A stretch of 5,694 nucleotides of DNA, from positions 1-5,694 of the forward strand of contig JBBQBQ010000226.1 of the NCBI GenBank assembly GCA_038317685.1, given 5' to 3'. The notes under the pieces are model-generated. The model saw nothing but the letters and a program-made list of their open reading frames with translations. It was not told the DNA's origin and searched no databases. Position 1 is the first letter of the stretch. Each line of letters opens with the position of its first letter. The position numbers and the translations under genes were made by a program. Below, piece by piece: positions 4,616 to 5,694 of the stretch. This DNA comes from JBBQBQ01 sp038317685 (GTDB lineage Bacteria; Desulfobacterota; Desulfuromonadia; Desulfuromonadales; DDH964).

Positions 4616-5694
4616 GGCGCGTCGTCTCCTTTCGTCGGTGTGATGGCGCCGGGCATGGTCAGCGGGCAGCTGGCATCGATCACCCAGGTATCCTTGCTGC
4701 CCCCGCCCTGGGAGGAGTTGACGACCAGGGAACCCTTTTTCAGGGCCACCCGGGTCAGTCCGCCGGGGAGGACATAGATCTCTTCGCCGTAGAGAATGTA
4801 GGGGCGCAGATCGACATGGCGCCCTTCGAAATGATCGTCGACCAGAACCGGTACCCGCGACAGCGCCAGGGTCGGCTGGGCGATGTAGTTGCGGGGCTTG
4901 GCCTGGATGCGGCGGGAGAATTCCGCCTGCTGCTCCCGGGTCGAATGGGGGCCGACCAGCATGCCGTAGCCCCCCGATTCGTTGACCGCCTTGACGACCA
5001 GCTGATCAAGGTGTTCAAGGACGTACTTGAGGTCGTCGGGGCGCCAGCAGGCGTAGGTCGGCACGTTGCGGATGATCGGCTCCTCCCCGAGGTAGTAGTT
5101 GATGATCTCGGGGACGTAGGCGTAGACCGCCTTGTCGTCGGCGACCCAGGTCCCGGGAGCGTTGGCAAGGGCCACCTGGCCATTCTGGTAGGCGGCCATC
5201 AGGCCGGGGACGCCGAGCATCGAATCGGCCCGGAAGGTATTCGGGTCGATGAAGTCGTCGTCGATGCGGCGGTAGATCACGTCGACCTTTTCCAGCCCCC
5301 GGGTGGTGCGCAGCATGACCTTGCCGCGCTGGACGACCAGGTCGCGCCCCTCCACCAGCTGCACCCCCATCTGCTGGGCGAGGAAGCTGTGCTCGAAATA
5401 GGCGGAGTTGTAGACCCCGGGGGTCCAGACCGCCACCACCGGGTCGCGGACCGGCTGCGGGGCCAGGTACTGCAGCATGTCGAGGAGCCGGCTCGGGTAA
5501 TCGGTGACCGGCTGGACGCTGCAGGCCTCGAAGACCATCGGGAAGGTCCGCTTCATCACCAGACGGTTTTCGAGGACGTAGGAGACCCCGGACGGGCAGC
5601 GCAGATTGTCTTCCAGGACGTAATAGTGGCCGTCCTGGCCCCGCACCAGGTCGGTGCCGGTGATGTGGCACCAGATTCCCCGGGGCGGCTTCAG
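4609..5694 (-). CDS. Circularly permuted ATP-grasp protein (COG2308), 5' partial at window edge
   Basis: The frame is open to the right edge; 361 residues are visible and roughly 110-140 N-terminal ones are outside. The GTG at 5646-5644 is internal, since the preceding 16 codons (LKPPRGIWCHITGTDL) are already family-like. Visible signatures, numbered from the edge: YVLEDNLRCPSGVSYVLENR (25-44), an ATP-binding VVKAVNESGGYGM (233-245), YIAQPTLALSRVP (270-282), VDLRPYILYG (294-303) and LPGGLTRVALKKGSLVVNSS (309-328) followed by QGGGSKDTWV. These define the circularly permuted ATP-grasp type 2 family, predicted to form an amide or peptide-like bond through an acyl-phosphate; the substrate is unknown. 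It heads the visible part of a coupled operon with alpha-E and Anbu. The promoter is not in the window. Confidence 0.93.
   Translation of the reverse strand: MKPPRGIWCHITGTDLVRGQDGHYYVLEDNLRCPSGVSYVLENRLVMKRTFPMVFEACSVQPVTDYPSRLLDMLQYLAPQPVRDPVVAVWTPGVYNSAYFEHSFLAQQMGVQLVEGRDLVVQRGKVMLRTTRGLEKVDVIYRRIDDDFIDPNTFRADSMLGVPGLMAAYQNGQVALANAPGTWVADDKAVYAYVPEIINYYLGEEPIIRNVPTYACWRPDDLKYVLEHLDQLVVKAVNESGGYGMLVGPHSTREQQAEFSRRIQAKPRNYIAQPTLALSRVPVLVDDHFEGRHVDLRPYILYGEEIYVLPGGLTRVALKKGSLVVNSSQGGGSKDTWVIDASCPLTMPGAITPTKGDDAPC

Noticed and set aside
3629..4777. Long + strand open frame of 382 codons
   Set aside because: It lies antisense to the alpha-E and ATP-grasp genes. Its composition (Gly, Val, Glu, Asp repeats) is the usual shadow of GC-rich coding sequence and it carries no family motif.
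1..5694. CRISPR array, tRNA or rRNA genes
   Set aside because: No regularly spaced direct repeats, no cloverleaf with a CCA end and no rRNA-like segment were seen on either strand.

Overview
The window reads as a GC-rich bacterial chromosome segment. The gene content (an Anbu/ATP-grasp/alpha-E operon, a SelW-like selenoprotein, a remnant of an EFR1-type flavodoxin-ferredoxin, a secreted YSC84/SYLF protein) would suit a Desulfuromonadales/Geobacter-like anaerobe or a related deltaproteobacterial lineage. That placement is inference from gene content; there is no rRNA or other marker gene. If the selenoprotein call is right, the organism must have the selABCD machinery.

Left third (1-1720): a disturbed region. 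A cupin gene enters from the left edge on the + strand and loses family resemblance near base 138, where it meets what looks like the first codons of an oppositely oriented gene. Downstream on the minus strand is an intact gene for a small exported coiled-coil protein. Next comes a well-formed gene start (849) that breaks off after about 21 codons at a 171-bp AT-rich element with perfect 14-bp terminal inverted repeats and a 4-bp flanking duplication, a MITE-like insertion. On its far side lies the C-terminal part of an EFR1-type protein with two 4Fe-4S motifs, whose flavodoxin half is gone. A 20-bp-stem bidirectional terminator ends this block.

Middle (1720-2715, minus strand): a 74-residue SelT/SelW/SelH (Rdx) family gene. 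It is normally missed because its redox motif is C-T-Q-U, with U encoded by an in-frame TGA. A bacterial SECIS-type hairpin lies directly downstream of the TGA and a strong Shine-Dalgarno precedes the start. Beyond it is a gene for a secreted YSC84/SYLF-domain protein.

Right half (2859-5694, minus strand): three tightly overlapping genes transcribed right to left. These are a circularly permuted ATP-grasp protein (5' end outside the window), an alpha-E (DUF403) protein and Anbu, the proteasome-like N-terminal-threonine peptidase. The overlaps (7 nt and ATGA) indicate one translationally coupled operon. This set is a known conserved neighbourhood, predicted to make and process a peptide or peptide-like modification. 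The transglutaminase-like partner often seen with it is not in the window.

The findings most worth following are the hidden selenoprotein, the MITE-like element with two broken genes at its sides, and the head-on junction near base 140.
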